From Rhizobium sullae (GTDB lineage Bacteria; Pseudomonadota; Alphaproteobacteria; Rhizobiales; Rhizobiaceae): a stretch of 64,000 bases of DNA. Positions 62,541-64,000 of the stretch are shown here, piece by piece (the stretch's first letter is position 1; each line of letters starts with the position of its first letter). The notes beneath the pieces are model-generated. The model was given only the letters and a program-made list of their open reading frames with translations. It did no database searches and was not told the origin of the DNA. The position numbers and the translations under genes were made by a program. The stretch covers positions 33,922-97,921 of the forward strand of contig NZ_FWER01000020.1 of assembly GCF_900169785.1 (NCBI RefSeq), in the 5' to 3' direction.

Positions 62541-62902
62541 CCGAACCGCGCAGCAACCAGTGGACAAACGCCAAGCTCTGCGACGTAGCCAACCTGATCC
62601 TTGGAGCGATCCTGTTCGTCTCTCCGTGGATTTCGCCTTTGCGGCAGGCCCGCAATCGCTGAACGCATTTGCCAGCGGCATCGTCATTGTCGTGTTTTCG
62701 ATCGCCGCGCTTGCGGCATATGCCGTCTGGGAGGAGTGGGTCAATCTCATCGTGGGACTGTGGCTCTCGTCTCTCCCTGGCTGCTCGGCCTTCAAGCGAC
62801 CACAGCCATGACCGTGCATTGATTATCGGTGTTCTCGTCGCCGTCCTTGCGGCGATGGAACTCTGGTTGATACATCAGAACCCGCCGACACAGTCCGCGT
62901 AG
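62541..62902 (+). pseudogene. SPW-repeat membrane protein, multiple frameshifts
   Basis: Reading across three frames gives NLILGAILFVSPWIS, then LNAFASGIVIVVFSIAALAA and WEEWVNLIVGLWL, then VSPWLLGL, then IIGVLVAVLAAMELWLIHQN and the stop at 62902. The two SPW motifs in membrane helices identify the SPW-repeat family. At least three shifts separate the pieces, so it is not expressed as one protein. It directly follows the ferritin-like gene. Confidence 0.65.
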
Positions 62903-62958
62903 CGCGGCTCAGCCCTAGCCGACAACCAAAGACGCTGGCATTCGGCGTCCTGAAATGA

Positions 62959-62988
62959 AAAGGCCCACTGCGACAGCAGCGGGCCTTT
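62959..62988 (-). terminator. Terminator after the second cold-shock gene
   Basis: AAAGGCCC and GGGCCTTT form a stem with an interrupted inner part (gcgacagc loop region). On the minus strand it is followed by a T-rich end (cctttTcatttc), 36 bases after the cold-shock stop. Confidence 0.65.
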
Positions 62989-63023
62989 GCGCATCCGGTG
63001 GATACGAACTTATCTCCCGTTGC

Positions 63024-63233
63024 TTACTCGGCGAGAAGGTTCTCGGCGGCATTTTTGCCGCTTTTGCTATCGCGCACGATGTCAAAGGTGACCTTCTGGC
63101 CTTCCCTTAGATCAGACATGCCGGAGCGCTCCACGGCAGAGATGTGGACGAAAACGTCCGTTGATCCATCGCTTGGCTGAATGAAGCCGAAGCCCTTGGC
63201 CGAATTAAAAAATTTAACGATTCCGCTTGTCAT
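63024..63233 (-). CDS. Cold-shock protein (CspA family), second copy
   Basis: 69-residue cold-shock domain: GIVKFFNSAKGFGFIQPSDG and DVFVHISAVERSGM carry RNP1 and RNP2. Ribosome site aaaggaaat before the start at 63233. Likely RNA chaperone, expressed under stress or constitutively. It ends at a terminator shared with the region of the broken SPW gene. Confidence 0.95.
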   Translation of the reverse strand: MTSGIVKFFNSAKGFGFIQPSDGSTDVFVHISAVERSGMSDLREGQKVTFDIVRDSKSGKNAAENLLAE

Positions 63234-63490
63234 AACGATTTCCTTTCAATCGCATAGAACTAGTCGCTCGGCCACATTGCCGACGACGGATGATCGATTT
63301 TGAGAGGAAAGATCGCCTTGAACGCAAAGGGCGCCAAAAACAAAGCTCAACAGGCAAGTTCGATATCGTCCACCTATGCGAGAACTGTGTTTGCATAAAG
63401 GCCATCATGGAAGCGCTATAGCGGCCCCACCACGGCTGGGCGTGTTCATCTGAAACGAAGAGGTCCGCAGCTCGGGAAGCAACATCACCT

Positions 63491-63730
63491 CTAAGCAGCG
63501 TTTAGCTCGGCTATTTCGCCATACCTTGCAAGCAAGCGGGGCGACGTCATGTCGCCAGTCTCGTCATCGACCATCACGGCATAGGCAGCGACCCCGACGA
63601 AGCGAACAGCCATCGAGGCAGCAATCTTCTCAGCCGATTGACCGTTTGAAGCCTGGCGCATCTCCCCCGGCACGAGGTTCCCGCGGTTCTTCTTATAAGG
63701 CAGGATGATGAACTTCTCTGCAATTGACAT
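63491..63730 (-). CDS. Small conserved-looking protein of unknown function
   Basis: 79 residues from ATG 63730 (gagagg upstream). Sequence pattern: EKFIILPYKKNRGNLVPGEM, QSAEKIAASMAVRFVGVAAY, AVMVDDETGDMTSPRLLARY. It looks like the short rhizobial proteins that accompany stress genes. The frame stays open to 63979, but no family match or ribosome site supports a longer form. Confidence 0.65.
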   Translation of the reverse strand: MSIAEKFIILPYKKNRGNLVPGEMRQASNGQSAEKIAASMAVRFVGVAAYAVMVDDETGDMTSPRLLARYGEIAELNAA

Positions 63731-63947
63731 GGTTGTGCCTCTCATTTCGTTCTTTAAATGTTCCCATTGGTGAATCGAGTCAAGCGATTCATTTACCGTT
63801 TGATCACACTCGCGCCGCAAACCTTTTCCTTCGGGTGAGGGTAAGGCGCGGTCGGGACGGCATCTTCCTGGCAACATCCGGGAACCGTTCATCATTCCGC
63901 CGTCGGCGGCTTGCGAACATAAAGTGAACGCGGTAGCGTCGTCTGCG

Positions 63948-64000
63948 ATGAAAGAGCGCATGGCGTACAAATTCCGCATCTACCCCGACGGGGAGCAGGC
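63948..64000 (+). CDS. TnpB-type (IS605 OrfB) transposase, 3' part cut by the window
   Basis: The first 17 codons read MKERMAYKFRIYPDGEQ, the N-terminal block of IS200/IS605 TnpB proteins (AYKFRLYPT-like). TnpB proteins are RNA-guided nucleases linked to IS605 and IS1341-type elements. ATG 63960 is an alternative start. No TnpA gene is seen in the bases directly upstream, so the element may be of the TnpB-only kind. The gene continues beyond the window. Confidence 0.6.
   Translation, partial: MKERMAYKFRIYPDGEQ

Overview
The window looks like part of a secondary replicon (plasmid or chromid) of a Rhizobium-type alphaproteobacterium. The main evidence is a complete repABC replication/partition cassette at 44112-47833, with parS-like palindromes and an antisense RNA between repB and repC. 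GC-rich coding with rhizobial families agrees: FadR-type GntR regulation of a sugar ABC transporter, paired Gfo/Idh/MocA dehydrogenases, adenylate cyclase-TPR proteins, an EcfG-like sigma factor, DUF2934 proteins and PraR-like XRE regulators. No rRNA, tRNA or CRISPR array was seen.

Layout. 1-5.4 kb: the end of a sensor kinase, an IS630 remnant, an isoprenylcysteine methyltransferase-like membrane protein, and a two-gene lipoprotein operon (patatin-like lipase plus DUF3313-like protein). 5.5-13.2 kb: a sugar uptake and oxidation locus made of a GntR regulator, two oxidoreductases and a complete ABC importer, with two FadR-like operators in the divergent promoter. 13.2-20.5 kb: DMT and LysE exporters, then a tightly overlapping membrane-lipid operon (CNNM/CorC-like protein, PlsC-like, CdsA, a small membrane protein, an atypical CDP-alcohol phosphatidyltransferase), then a sorbosone dehydrogenase-like protein. 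21-26.6 kb: an ECF sigma factor and a three-component periplasmic molybdenum aldehyde dehydrogenase flanked by two DUF2934 genes. 26.7-32.2 kb: VOC, ThuA, FAH-family and MBL-fold enzymes and B12-dependent methylmalonyl-CoA mutase.

32.3-37 kb is a decayed zone: fragments of an ABC permease and a serine recombinase, two broken VOC genes and a three-copy ~70-bp repeat in front of an intact adenylate cyclase-TPR gene. 37-43.8 kb: an Fsr-like MFS exporter, an XRE regulator, a PaoABC-like molybdenum aldehyde oxidoreductase operon and a divergent TetR regulator with a perfect 14-bp palindrome between them. 44-48 kb: repABC, followed by a degenerate copy of the repC 3' end that carries a parS site. 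48.5-53.1 kb: a cobalamin riboswitch controlling a BtuFCD-like importer, placed directly behind an AztD-like periplasmic zinc protein that has a Zur-like box. 53.3-64 kb: MYG1-like protein, GreA-like factor, SulP transporter, Nudix hydrolase, a second XRE regulator, two cold-shock proteins, a decayed VapBC-type toxin-antitoxin pair, an RNase Z-like hydrolase, a stress ferritin-like protein with an EcfG-type promoter, a broken SPW-repeat gene, and the first codons of a TnpB-type transposase at the right edge.

The genes form several accessory metabolic modules (sugar, aldehyde, B12-dependent propionyl-CoA metabolism, metal/B12 uptake, membrane lipids) on one repABC replicon, with mobile-element scars between them. 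All start choices, operators and functions are read from the sequence alone; no database search was possible.
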